64,000 nt of DNA from Anoxybacterium sp963668245 (GCA_963668245.2 OY764195.2:2418001-2482000); one strand, 5' to 3'. Positions 45,169-52,904 are shown, counted from the first letter of the stretch. The notes: generated from the sequence alone by a model not told the origin. Numbers and translations are program-made.

Positions 45169-45183
45169 CTTGCTCTCCTCCTT

Positions 45184-45393
45184 CTATTCGATAATCGCCA
45201 ATTTGTCGTCTTCTTCTACTTTATCTCCTACTTTGACGAAAATTTCTTTTACTACCCCAGGATCCCCATAAACTACGTTTTCCATCTTCATTGCTTCGAT
45301 GATAAATAGTTCATCGTCTTCTGTGATCATCTGTCCTACCTTGATATTGATTTCCTGAATCTTTCCAGCCATTGGGCTTGTTAATTCTGCCAT
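45184..45393 (-). CDS. gcdC: Biotin carboxyl carrier subunit of glutaconyl-CoA decarboxylase, copy 1
   Basis: 69 residues forming just a biotinyl domain: EAMKMEN holds the biotinylated lysine, flanked by the usual PMAGKI and VGDKVEEDD turns. Known GcdC proteins have a long Ala/Pro linker and N-terminal extension, missing here. It carries carboxyl groups between GcdA and GcdB. First gene behind the sigma-54 promoter at 45443-45457. Ends in TAG, in frame with gcdH 18 bp downstream. Identical to 52365-52574. Confidence 0.88.
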   Translation of the reverse strand: MAELTSPMAGKIQEINIKVGQMITEDDELFIIEAMKMENVVYGDPGVVKEIFVKVGDKVEEDDKLAIIE

Positions 45394-45442
45394 GTTTCTT
45401 ACCTCCTCAAATCACGATTTATTAAAGATGCCTTATTAAAAC

Positions 45443-45457
45443 GCAAGAACTATGCCA
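45443..45457 (-). promoter_or_regulatory. Sigma-54 promoter of the gcdC1-gcdH1-gcdA operon
   Basis: Minus strand TGGCAT-AGTTC-TTGC, 50 bp before gcdC. The gap 45394-45703 (310 bp) holds this promoter, an upstream activator region at 45598-45641 and the gcdB terminator at 45659-45691. Confidence 0.75.
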
Positions 45458-45597
45458 TTTTCATCCAATTTCTTTGTAAAACACGCTACATGTCATACAG
45501 TCCCTGAAAATCATGGGTTTTTCGCTTTAAATTTATTGTTTTTTTTTAATCTCTCATATTTATTTCTTGTTTTACTGCCCATCACGCCTTGAATGTT

Positions 45598-45641
45598 GTA
45601 CGGTTCGCCGTACACCTGTATGGGTTGACTGTATACCTGTA
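45598..45641. promoter_or_regulatory. Candidate activator-binding region of the gcdC1 promoter
   Basis: TACACCTGTA at 45611-45620 and TATACCTGTA at 45632-45641 are 21 bp apart (two helical turns), and overlap a perfect GTACGG-TTCG-CCGTAC palindrome at 45598-45613. They lie 155-185 bp upstream of the sigma-54 promoter. TACACCTGTA also precedes the etf promoter at 6041. Confidence 0.5.
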
Positions 45642-45658
45642 TGGTACGGATCAGAAAC

Positions 45659-45691
45659 AAAAACCTCTGTCGCTATTCAGCAACAGAGGTT
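45659..45691 (-). terminator. Terminator after gcdB
   Basis: Minus-strand AACCTCTGTTGC / GCGACAGAGGTT followed by TTTTGTTT. It ends the large operon just before the gcdC1 control region. Confidence 0.85.
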
Positions 45692-45703
45692 CCTCTTGAC
45701 AGT

Positions 45704-46906
45704 CTATAAAAGTGGAACTACAGAGACATAAATTCCTGTGATAATTGCAGAAGTAATTACACCACATATACTTGCACCCATTGCAAATTGCAATATGATT
45801 GCCCTTTTGTTGGCTGCATTGACTTCGTGCTGTGCTATTTTTGCCGTCGAAGGAATACATGATACTCCTGCAATTCCAATCGCTGGATTGAATTTCTTAC
45901 CATTGATTAGGTAAACAACGTATCCTCCAATAATTCCACCAATTCCTGATAAGGCGAGTGCTACAATACCTAAAATCAGCAAAACCAATACTTTTGGATT
46001 CATTATGGTACTTGCCTCACAAAGAACACCTAGCATCAATCCTAAGAAAAATGTTGCCCAGTATAAGAAAACGTCTTCAATCATCTGGCTATATTTTATA
46101 ATTCCTGCTTCTCGTATCCCATTGCCTAAGAAGAAACTTAAAAACAGTGGCGCTGCTACTGGGAATAGTAGGCTTAGTACGGTACATGCAATGACATCAA
46201 AAGCAATCTTTTCACCTGAAGAAATATCATTCTTTTTGGAAGTTTTCACTGCGATGCCTCTGTATTCTTTTGGAACAAGAAGCCTTACTAAAAATGGATA
46301 GCCACCATAAGTTAGACTGAGATATAAATATGCAATCACAGTAATCGGAACAAACAAGTCTGGTGCAAGCATCAAAGAAGTAAACAGAACCATTGGTCCA
46401 TCAGCAGTACCGACAATTGCAATGGCTGCCGATTCTCCATAAGTTAGTCCCATTGCATGTGCAATTGGAAAAACTGCAATGGTTCCAAGTTCTGCGAACA
46501 ATGCGATCAACATACTGGTGTAAGGATATTTCAAGACATTTCCCACATCAGTAATAACACCAATTCCCATAAAAACAATACATGCAATCAAACTGTTACT
46601 AAAAGTAAGTGTATATATTGGTTGCAAAAAATCTATTTGTAAAACACGCATAAGTCCATCGGTATCAGACATTAATGGATCAACAAAAAGTGTTCCTGTT
46701 GTTGTAGCCGAGAAAAACAAAACACCTGCATTGACAGCCAACATACCAAATCCCATCGGTATCATGATCAACGGTTCTAATGTTCCTTTTTTTCCGAGAT
46801 AAACCAATAGCATACCAATAAAAATCAAAACAATTCTAGCAATTGCAATTTCAGGTTCTTGATAGAATAAAGTTCCAATTCCCTGAAATAAAGTAGATAA
46901 ATTCAT
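45704..46906 (-). CDS. gcdB: Na+-translocating acyl-CoA decarboxylase beta subunit
   Basis: Membrane subunit that removes CO2 from carboxybiotin and exports Na+. 400 residues, about ten membrane segments, GTADGPMVLFTS with D169 (the Na+/proton aspartate of OadB/GcdB) and a C-terminal GVSCIPSTAKIAQ block with the conserved NPAIGIAGVSCIPS region. The same family serves oxaloacetate, methylmalonyl-CoA and glutaconyl-CoA decarboxylases; glutaconyl is inferred from gcdA. Last gene of the gcdC2 operon. Ends in TAG. Confidence 0.92.
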   Translation of the reverse strand: MNLSTLFQGIGTLFYQEPEIAIARIVLIFIGMLLVYLGKKGTLEPLIMIPMGFGMLAVNAGVLFFSATTTGTLFVDPLMSDTDGLMRVLQIDFLQPIYTLTFSNSLIACIVFMGIGVITDVGNVLKYPYTSMLIALFAELGTIAVFPIAHAMGLTYGESAAIAIVGTADGPMVLFTSLMLAPDLFVPITVIAYLYLSLTYGGYPFLVRLLVPKEYRGIAVKTSKKNDISSGEKIAFDVIACTVLSLLFPVAAPLFLSFFLGNGIREAGIIKYSQMIEDVFLYWATFFLGLMLGVLCEASTIMNPKVLVLLILGIVALALSGIGGIIGGYVVYLINGKKFNPAIGIAGVSCIPSTAKIAQHEVNAANKRAIILQFAMGASICGVITSAIITGIYVSVVPLL

Positions 46907-46918
46907 TACAGCACCTCC

Positions 46919-47059
46919 TTATTCCTTCTCAGCCACTTGTTTTTTAGGGGTAATACGACGAATTACAGCTTGCATTGCTTTAATGGAAACTGCTATTAAA
47001 AATGCTGCTATGAAAGCAACCCAATATGTTTCTAATGCAATTATGATTGATTCTTTCAT
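46919..47059 (-). CDS. Tiny single-pass membrane protein, probable decarboxylase delta subunit
   Basis: 46 residues beginning MKESIIIALE: one hydrophobic helix (about residues 10-27), then a basic stretch RRITPKKQ. GGAGGAGGTTAG precedes ATG and gcdB starts 12 bp after its stop. OadG/GcdD/MmdD subunits are small one-helix proteins that anchor the complex and lie next to the beta gene; position and topology match, although it is shorter than usual. Confidence 0.7.
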   Translation of the reverse strand: MKESIIIALETYWVAFIAAFLIAVSIKAMQAVIRRITPKKQVAEKE

Positions 47060-47101
47060 CTTCTTCTAACCTCCTCCAGCTTACTGCACCTCCGCACAAA
47101 G

Positions 47102-47200
47102 TTATTTCAGTTCCCTTCGAATGCAGATAGCAAAAGTAACAAAAACTGCGATAAATACAACTGCCATCAATACAATATTCATTGGTGTTAATTCAAACAT
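47102..47200 (-). CDS. 32-residue single-pass membrane peptide, possible second small decarboxylase subunit
   Basis: Begins MFELTPMNIV; one helix from about residue 8 to 27, ending RRELK. AAAGGAGTGAG before ATG is part of the preceding gene's end, so translation is coupled. Together with the 46-residue protein it recalls the small delta and epsilon subunits of Veillonella methylmalonyl-CoA decarboxylase. No sequence family recognised. Confidence 0.6.
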   Translation of the reverse strand: MFELTPMNIVLMAVVFIAVFVTFAICIRRELK

Positions 47201-47205
47201 TCTGC

Positions 47206-47955
47206 TCACTCCTTTATCAATTGAAATCGCCAAGCACAAAACCATTCTTCTGGATGATGATCCGGAGGACATCCGATACATTCAGTTTTAATCCTTGCAT
47301 CAATTGCCTTGGCAAAAGTTGAATACTCAACACAACCCGCGGATTTACAAGGATAATCATCCAGTCCTTTATTCTTTCTAGCCCATTGCACCCTGCAACG
47401 ATTCATCTGAAGAACAATACTTTCTTCAGTCTCTTCAATAATAGATTGAATATTGATTTGTGCATAAAGACGCATAGGCAACGCCTGTTTTAAACCCTCT
47501 AATCCTGGTTGTTCTTCCATCTCCAAAAGCCGCTTGATAGACCATGCTTCAAACGGTGAAAACCATGCCCAACAAGAATCATTACATCGTTTTGCAGAAA
47601 ACATCCCGTGTTTTCCTTCAACAGCTTGAAACCATATACCATCTCCTGCAAGCCAGTTTGAACTCAACCCCTCCATCAGAGAAAGCATTTTCTCCCTAGG
47701 CATATCAAGTAGCACCTCAGGAATACCGCCATTCATCTTAAATCCCATCAATTTACTTAATCTGTTCAGTTGATTCCCAACAGTCGTATCATAAACCTGA
47801 TCTAAAATAGAAAGGGCTTCTTCAAATCCCATTTGGTGTTCTATTTCCTTTAGCCAAAAAATATGATGAGTCATGGTTCGATGGATCAGGTCCATTGCCA
47901 GTTTTGCAAGTTCTCTTTGATCCATATCTTCCGGTTTTTTAACCGCTATATCCAT
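47206..47955 (-). CDS. Uncharacterised cysteine-rich protein (DUF6125-like) in the gcd operon
   Basis: 249 residues, soluble. The C-terminal half has a cysteine pattern: CRVQWARK, then CKSAGC, then CIGCPPDHHPEEWFC, suggesting metal binding. I believe this is the family called DUF6125, but cannot confirm it. ATG at 47955 follows GAGGAGG; the two tiny membrane protein genes follow at once. Co-transcription with etfBA and gcdB suggests a role in the C5 acyl-CoA pathway or complex assembly. Confidence 0.6.
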   Translation of the reverse strand: MDIAVKKPEDMDQRELAKLAMDLIHRTMTHHIFWLKEIEHQMGFEEALSILDQVYDTTVGNQLNRLSKLMGFKMNGGIPEVLLDMPREKMLSLMEGLSSNWLAGDGIWFQAVEGKHGMFSAKRCNDSCWAWFSPFEAWSIKRLLEMEEQPGLEGLKQALPMRLYAQINIQSIIEETEESIVLQMNRCRVQWARKNKGLDDYPCKSAGCVEYSTFAKAIDARIKTECIGCPPDHHPEEWFCAWRFQLIKE

Positions 47956-47986
47956 CTTATGTCTCCTCCTCATCCCTATTGAAGTC

Positions 47987-48016
47987 GCAACGCGGAGCCG
48001 AGTCGCTCCGCGTTGC
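47987..48016. other. Perfect 11-bp GC-rich hairpin between etfA and the DUF6125-like gene
   Basis: GCAACGCGGAG at 47987-47997 pairs with CTCCGCGTTGC at 48006-48016 across eight bases. There is no T-run, so it more likely sets RNA stability or processing inside the operon than termination. It is far richer in GC than its surroundings. Confidence 0.6.
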
Positions 48017-48047
48017 TTGTGGTTGTATGGAGAGCTTAGCGCTTATG

Positions 48048-49031
48048 CTATGCAAGCTTTTGAAATTCTTCCGTTAGAATCGGAATAATCTCAAATAAAT
48101 CGCCCACGATACCATAATCTGCTAAGTTGAAAATGTTCGCTTCCGGGTCTTTGTTAATTGCCACGATTACTTTTGAGGAACCCATTCCAGCCACATGCTG
48201 AATTGCGCCAGAGATTCCGCATGCAATATATAACGTTGGAGATACTGTTTTACCAGTTTGACCAACTTGAAATTTCTGATCGATCCAACCAGCATCGACA
48301 GCGGCACGTGAGGCCCCAACTGCCGCACCAATAGTATCTGCACAATCTTCCAGAATTTTATAATTTTCTGGCCCTTTCATACCTCTTCCACCTGAAATAA
48401 TAATATTTGCTTCAATTAATTCTGGTCTTTCAGATGCAGCAAGAACAATTTCTTTCACGATTGCCCTTAAATCCATCGCATCGATTTCAGCTTTTTCTTT
48501 TACAACTTCGGCTTGCCTTGTTTCATCCGGCACTCCAGCAGCAAAAGTATTTGGCCTAATGGTTGCTAAGACAGGTCTCACAGTGGAAGTTACCTCCGAG
48601 AATGCTTTTCCACCATAAATTGGTCTTTTAAATTTCAAGTATGCTTCTTCGTCTGATTCCATACCAGTACAATCTGATGCCATACCAATTCCAAGTCGCT
48701 GAGCCAGTCTTGGCGCCAAATCTTTTCCAACGGCTGTATTGCCAAGAAGAACAGCTTGAGGTTCTCCCGCTCGAATCAGCTTGTTTAATACAGAAGTATA
48801 TGCACCTGTTGTGTAATCAGTCAATTTCTCATCTTCTACAAGAATCACTTTATCTGCTCCATAAGCAGCTGCTTTTCCAGAAAGTGCTTCAATACCATTT
48901 CCTAAGATTACTGCAACAAGAGGTTCTCCCTTTTGATCTGCTATGATTCTTCCTTGAGTGAGTAGTTCTAAAGAAACATTTCTAATTTCTGATTTGCTCT
49001 GCTCTATAATTACCCAAATTCCGTTTGCCAT
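48048..49031 (-). CDS. etfA: Electron transfer flavoprotein alpha subunit
   Basis: 327 residues without ferredoxin. The FAD-binding C-terminal domain has SRAAVDAGW, KFQVGQTGKTVSP and the ACGISGAIQH motif. Pairs with EtfB just upstream (15-bp gap) and most likely with the butyryl-CoA-type dehydrogenase two genes up, the order acd-etfB-etfA of Bcd/Etf bifurcating complexes, which reduce crotonyl-CoA and ferredoxin with NADH. It may also accept electrons from glutaryl-CoA dehydrogenase in the same operon. Ends in TAG. Confidence 0.93.
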   Translation of the reverse strand: MANGIWVIIEQSKSEIRNVSLELLTQGRIIADQKGEPLVAVILGNGIEALSGKAAAYGADKVILVEDEKLTDYTTGAYTSVLNKLIRAGEPQAVLLGNTAVGKDLAPRLAQRLGIGMASDCTGMESDEEAYLKFKRPIYGGKAFSEVTSTVRPVLATIRPNTFAAGVPDETRQAEVVKEKAEIDAMDLRAIVKEIVLAASERPELIEANIIISGGRGMKGPENYKILEDCADTIGAAVGASRAAVDAGWIDQKFQVGQTGKTVSPTLYIACGISGAIQHVAGMGSSKVIVAINKDPEANIFNLADYGIVGDLFEIIPILTEEFQKLA

Positions 49032-49046
49032 TTTTCTTCCTCCTCC

Positions 49047-49820
49047 CTAGATTACCTTAGCTTCTTCTCTTAACAATTTTGCCAACTCACGAGCTACATC
49101 TGCTGGTTCTCCATCAATTTTTCTTCCACCCTGACGTGCACTTGGCAATGAAAATTTCGGAGTACTCATCTTTCTTGGCATTGTAGTAAGGTCAAGTCCA
49201 AGATCATCCAAAGTCGTTATTTTAATTTCTTTTTTCTTTGCTTTCATAATTCCCATCATACTAGGATAACGAGGAATGTTAAGTCCTTTTTGTGCGGTAA
49301 ACAAAGCTGGTAATTCTACCTCAAGACTTTCCGTGCCGCCGTCTATTTCTCTTACTACAGTCGCCTTGTTTCCATCCACATCGAGTTTTAAGATACTGCT
49401 TACAGATGGCAAATTAAGAGAATCTGCCATTCTTACTGCTACTTGGCTAGACCCATCATCCACTGCTATGCGTCCAGTCAAAATTACATCATACGGTAAT
49501 TGTTCGATTGCTTTTGACAAAATTTCTGCTGCCATCCACTCATCAGGAGATTCAATTGCAGGATCACTAATGAGTACGCCTTTATCACATCCCATTGCAA
49601 GTGCTGTTCGAATCGCCTCTGTAACACGTTCACCGCCCATACTCACAACAGTAACTTCCCCACCAAACTGCTCTTTTAGCTTTAGTCCTTCTTCGATTGC
49701 AAATTCATCGTAAGGATTTATCACTAAATTGACACCAGTACTATCAATGTTACCCTTCCCATCCAATACGATCTTTGCTTCTGTATCAAAGGTTTGTTTT
49801 AGACAAACAATAATATTCAT
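49047..49820 (-). CDS. etfB: Electron transfer flavoprotein beta subunit
   Basis: 257 residues; VCLKQTFDTE at the N-terminus, GRIAVDDGSSQV in the centre and GLNIPRYPSMMGIMKAKKK typical of EtfB. Lies 12 bp after the dehydrogenase gene. TAG stop lies in frame with etfA 18 bp on, with GGAGGAGG between. Confidence 0.93.
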   Translation of the reverse strand: MNIIVCLKQTFDTEAKIVLDGKGNIDSTGVNLVINPYDEFAIEEGLKLKEQFGGEVTVVSMGGERVTEAIRTALAMGCDKGVLISDPAIESPDEWMAAEILSKAIEQLPYDVILTGRIAVDDGSSQVAVRMADSLNLPSVSSILKLDVDGNKATVVREIDGGTESLEVELPALFTAQKGLNIPRYPSMMGIMKAKKKEIKITTLDDLGLDLTTMPRKMSTPKFSLPSARQGGRKIDGEPADVARELAKLLREEAKVI

Positions 49821-49832
49821 CTTTTTTCCTCC

Positions 49833-50972
49833 TTATTTCAAAATACTTGCCGCAATAACCACACGTTGAATTTCGCTTGTTCCTTCATAAATTTCAGTTA
49901 TCTTAGCATCTCTCATCATACGTTCTACAGGATAATCTCTTGTATAACCATATCCACCTAAAATTTGAACTGCCTGCGTAGCCACTTGGTTTGCAGTTTC
50001 AGCGGCAAATACCTTCGCCATAGCTGACTGCTTGGAAACAGGTTTGTGTTGAGTCGCAAGGTCACAAGCCTGATATACCAGAAGTCTAGCCGCTTCAATC
50101 TGAATTGCCATATCTGCAAGTTTAAATCGAATCACGTCCATATCAGATAGAGATTTTCCAAATTGAACTCTCTCTTTTGAGTATTTCAGTGCCTGTTCAT
50201 ATGCGCCTTGCGCTATTCCCAGAGCCTGAGAAGCGATTCCGATTCTTCCAAAATCTAGTGTCTGCATCGCTACTTTAAATCCCTGTCCTTCTTGTCCTAA
50301 AAGGTTCTCAGCTGGAATTCTGCAATTTTCAAATACCAATTCATATGTTGCAGATGAACGAATCCCCATCTTCTTTTCTTTTTTGCCAAAAGTAAATCCC
50401 GGAGTTCCTTTTTCAACGATAAATGCTGCAATTCCTTTGTTTCCTTTGCTCTTATCCATCTGTGCTGTTACCACATAGGTGTCAGCATAATAACCATTTG
50501 TGATAAATATTTTCGTTCCATTTAGAACGTATTCATCCCCTTCACGAACAGCAGTAGTTCTCGTGCCAGATGCATCTGAGCCCGCCATATTTTCAGTTAA
50601 ACCAAAAGCACCCATTTTTTCCCCAGTTGCTAAAGGAACGAGATACTTTTGTTTTTGTTCTTCCGTACCAAACATATAAATCGGATTGGCACAAAGGCTT
50701 GAATGAGCAGAAATTGTAACGCCCAAAGAAGCATCTACACGCGATAGTTCTTCAATGGTTATTGCGTAAGAAATATAGTCTGCTCCAACCCCACCATACT
50801 CTTCTGGAAATGTAATCCCAGCAAGACCAAGTTCAGCGCACTGATTCCACAATTCAAGTGGAAATTCTTCTTTTTCATCTCGTTCTTCGGATCCTGGTGC
50901 AACCTGTTGCTCTGCAAAATCTCGCACCATTTTTCTCATCATGATATGATCTTCGCTATACTCAAAATTCAT
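49833..50972 (-). CDS. Short-chain acyl-CoA dehydrogenase, butyryl-CoA dehydrogenase type
   Basis: 379 residues, strongly like clostridial Bcd: starts MNFEYSEDH, has FGLTENMAGSDAS at the flavin, ILGGYGYTRDYPVERMMRDAKI and the base E363 in EIYEGTSEIQR. Expected to reduce crotonyl-CoA to butyryl-CoA with EtfBA downstream, completing the fermentation. GGAAGGAG precedes ATG. It follows gcdH2 past a small tandem repeat. Confidence 0.9.
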   Translation of the reverse strand: MNFEYSEDHIMMRKMVRDFAEQQVAPGSEERDEKEEFPLELWNQCAELGLAGITFPEEYGGVGADYISYAITIEELSRVDASLGVTISAHSSLCANPIYMFGTEEQKQKYLVPLATGEKMGAFGLTENMAGSDASGTRTTAVREGDEYVLNGTKIFITNGYYADTYVVTAQMDKSKGNKGIAAFIVEKGTPGFTFGKKEKKMGIRSSATYELVFENCRIPAENLLGQEGQGFKVAMQTLDFGRIGIASQALGIAQGAYEQALKYSKERVQFGKSLSDMDVIRFKLADMAIQIEAARLLVYQACDLATQHKPVSKQSAMAKVFAAETANQVATQAVQILGGYGYTRDYPVERMMRDAKITEIYEGTSEIQRVVIAASILK

Positions 50973-50989
50973 AATTTACGCTCCTTCCG

Positions 50990-51066
50990 GCAACCAACAA
51001 CGTTCTTAAACCAACAACGTTCTTAAACCAACAACGTTCTTTAAAACAACAACGTTCTTTAAAACA
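50990..51066. repeat. Four tandem 17-18-bp repeats before the acyl-CoA dehydrogenase gene
   Basis: The core CAACAACGTTCTT recurs with CGTTCTT at 51001, 51018, 51035 and 51053. Each has an AACGTT palindrome. The array starts 18 bp before the start codon and ends about 33 bp from the edge of the duplicated cassette. It is too short and lacks spacers, so it is not a CRISPR array. Confidence 0.8.
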
Positions 51067-51191
51067 AACTCCATCAAACTCATACATTAACAACTCATAA
51101 TAAACTCACAACAATTCATTTTTGGGCCAAAGCAGATATTTTGTACACGATCTTAGCTGCTTTCACTCCTTACCTCGTCTTTTTTCTTTCA

Positions 51192-52349
51192 CTATCTGTT
51201 AGGCTGATATCCCAGTTCAATTCCTGCCACGATACCCATATGGATATTGGACGTACCTTCTAGCGTTTCAAATTGCTTTGCATCTCTCAGCCATCTTCCA
51301 CAAGGATACTCTGTTGAATATCCATAAGATCCGTATACTTTCATCGCCATATTTGCTCCATGTACCGCGGCATTGCACCCCATCAGCTTTGCCATCGATG
51401 TCGCTTGTTGGCTTGGCAGCTTATTTTCTTTTAGCCATGCTGCTCTGTATACCATGTATTTTGCCGCTTCATCTTCTAATTTCATTTCTGCAATCTGTTG
51501 CTGCACCATCTGGAACTTTCCAATCGGCTGTCCAAACTGGGTTCTTTCATTGGCATAATTTACTGCACCTTCTAAACACGCTGCCGATAATGCCGCTGCC
51601 CCTGTTGCACATCCCATTCTTGTATTGTTCAGCATCCACATACAAATTTGGAATCCTTTATTGACTTCTCCAAGTATGTTTTCTTTTGGTACAATTGCAT
51701 TTTCAAATACCAATTCTGATGTTGGCGCCGTCCACATTCCAACTTTCTTTGTGATCGGTATTCTTGTGATTCCTGGTGTATTATTGTAATCAATGATAAA
51801 ACAGGATAACCCTTTTGGTCCGCCTCCTTCTGTTGTCACAGCATACACAAGCCCTGTATCCGAGGTATGTCCTCCTGAAATCCACATTTTGCTTCCATTT
51901 AGCACCCAATGATCTCCCTTATCTGCCGCAAATGTTTTCATACTTCCTACATCCGATCCAGAATTTGCTTCTGTGAGTGCAAAGCTTCCTACTGCTGTAC
52001 CGCTTACCAAATCAGGAATGTACTTCTCTTTTTGTTCTTCTGTCCCCCATTGATTGATTGTCATTGCTGGTCCCCAACAATTTCCACTGATAGATAGTCT
52101 CCAAGAAGTATGTACCTTTGCGATTTCATACAGTGCTGTAACGGCTTCCATCCAGCCCATTCCATTTCCACCATACTCTTCTGGTATGCTGAATCCCAAA
52201 AGCCCCAGTTCTCCCATCTTTGTCAAGATTTCTCTTCTGTAGTAGTGATTTTCTTCATCCTCTTCTACGTAAGGAGCGATTTCTTTTTCTGCAAAGTTTC
52301 GGGCCATGTCCTGTACCATTTTTTGTTCTTCTGTCAATCCAAAGTCCAT
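51192..52349 (-). CDS. Glutaryl-CoA dehydrogenase-like acyl-CoA dehydrogenase, copy 2
   Basis: Protein identical over all 385 residues to copy 1 at 44011-45168 (same E364 base and L363). Here it is the second gene of the operon that runs on through the acyl-CoA dehydrogenase, etfBA and gcdB. Having one copy in each operon would keep its level tied to both halves of the decarboxylase. Ends TAG-TGA. Confidence 0.85.
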   Translation of the reverse strand: MDFGLTEEQKMVQDMARNFAEKEIAPYVEEDEENHYYRREILTKMGELGLLGFSIPEEYGGNGMGWMEAVTALYEIAKVHTSWRLSISGNCWGPAMTINQWGTEEQKEKYIPDLVSGTAVGSFALTEANSGSDVGSMKTFAADKGDHWVLNGSKMWISGGHTSDTGLVYAVTTEGGGPKGLSCFIIDYNNTPGITRIPITKKVGMWTAPTSELVFENAIVPKENILGEVNKGFQICMWMLNNTRMGCATGAAALSAACLEGAVNYANERTQFGQPIGKFQMVQQQIAEMKLEDEAAKYMVYRAAWLKENKLPSQQATSMAKLMGCNAAVHGANMAMKVYGSYGYSTEYPCGRWLRDAKQFETLEGTSNIHMGIVAGIELGYQPNR

Positions 52350-52364
52350 CTTGCTCTCCTCCTT

Positions 52365-52574
52365 CTATTCGATAATCGCCAATTTGTCGTCTTCTTCTAC
52401 TTTATCTCCTACTTTGACGAAAATTTCTTTTACTACCCCAGGATCCCCATAAACTACGTTTTCCATCTTCATTGCTTCGATGATAAATAGTTCATCGTCT
52501 TCTGTGATCATCTGTCCTACCTTGATATTGATTTCCTGAATCTTTCCAGCCATTGGGCTTGTTAATTCTGCCAT
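52365..52574 (-). CDS. gcdC: Biotin carboxyl carrier subunit of glutaconyl-CoA decarboxylase, copy 2
   Basis: Identical 69-residue biotinyl domain with EAMKMEN, first gene behind the sigma-54 promoter at 52624-52638. See copy 1 for the missing linker. It ends in TAG, in frame with the dehydrogenase. Confidence 0.88.
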   Translation of the reverse strand: MAELTSPMAGKIQEINIKVGQMITEDDELFIIEAMKMENVVYGDPGVVKEIFVKVGDKVEEDDKLAIIE

Positions 52575-52623
52575 GTTTCTTACCTCCTCAAATCACGATT
52601 TATTAAAGATGCCTTATTAAAAC

Positions 52624-52638
52624 GCAAGAACTATGCCA
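52624..52638 (-). promoter_or_regulatory. Sigma-54 promoter of the gcdC2-gcdH2-acd-etfBA-gcdB operon
   Basis: Same TGGCAT-AGTTC-TTGC as copy 1, 50 bp before gcdC. The 378-bp gap 52575-52952 holds this promoter, TACACCTGTA at 52792-52801 with TATGCCTGTA at 52813-52822, and the CoA-transferase terminator. Confidence 0.75.
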
Positions 52639-52791
52639 TTTTCATCCAATTTCTTTGTAAAACACGCTACATATCATACAGTCCCTGAAAATCATGGGTT
52701 TTTCGCTTTAAATTTATTGTTTTTTTTTAATCTCTCATATTTATTTCTTGTTTTACTGCCCATCACGCCTTGAATGTTGTATGGTTTGTCG

Positions 52792-52822
52792 TACACCTGT
52801 ATGGGTTGACTGTATGCCTGTA
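52792..52822. promoter_or_regulatory. Candidate activator-binding region of the gcdC2 promoter
   Basis: TACACCTGTA (52792-52801) and TATGCCTGTA (52813-52822), 21 bp apart as in copy 1, 155-185 bp upstream of the promoter. The duplication ends exactly at the second element. Confidence 0.5.
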
Positions 52823-52904
52823 CAGTGTTGTGAGAGAAAACACAACATGGATATTGCACATAAGAACCATTGCTATCGCCCATAATTTATTGGCTTGAAG
52901 GCAA

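Larger units (their letters stand above)
43919..45641. repeat. Near-identical 1723-bp direct duplication, copy 1 (gcdC-gcdH cassette)
   Basis: Matches 51100-52822 at a constant offset of 7181 bp. The coding parts look identical in all frames; I find about five differences, all transitions, all in the upstream region beyond the sigma-54 promoter (between about 45492 and 45636). It covers the 3' flank, gcdH, gcdC, the promoter and the TACACCTGTA elements. Upstream of 45641 and downstream of 43919 the copies diverge abruptly. Confidence 0.95.
51100..52822. repeat. Near-identical 1723-bp direct duplication, copy 2 (gcdC-gcdH cassette)
   Basis: Second copy of 43919-45641, same orientation. Differences (all transitions) fall near 52673, 52778-52788 and 52816, which damage the GTACGG/CCGTAC palindrome present in copy 1 but keep TACACCTGTA. 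The 5.5 kb between copies holds the acyl-CoA dehydrogenase, etfBA, the DUF6125-like gene, the two small subunits and gcdB. Confidence 0.95.

Noticed and set aside
44097..45309. Open plus-strand frames of 60-130 codons opposite gcdH (repeated at 51278-52490)
   Set aside because: They are antisense to a clear enzyme, repeat only because the DNA is duplicated, and lack ribosome sites.
50990..51066. CRISPR array
   Set aside because: Repeats are contiguous with no unique spacers, only 17-18 bp, and no cas genes are present.
52692..52883. 63-codon minus-strand frame upstream of gcdC copy 2
   Set aside because: It runs through the promoter-activator region, is not kept open in copy 1, and has no ribosome site.
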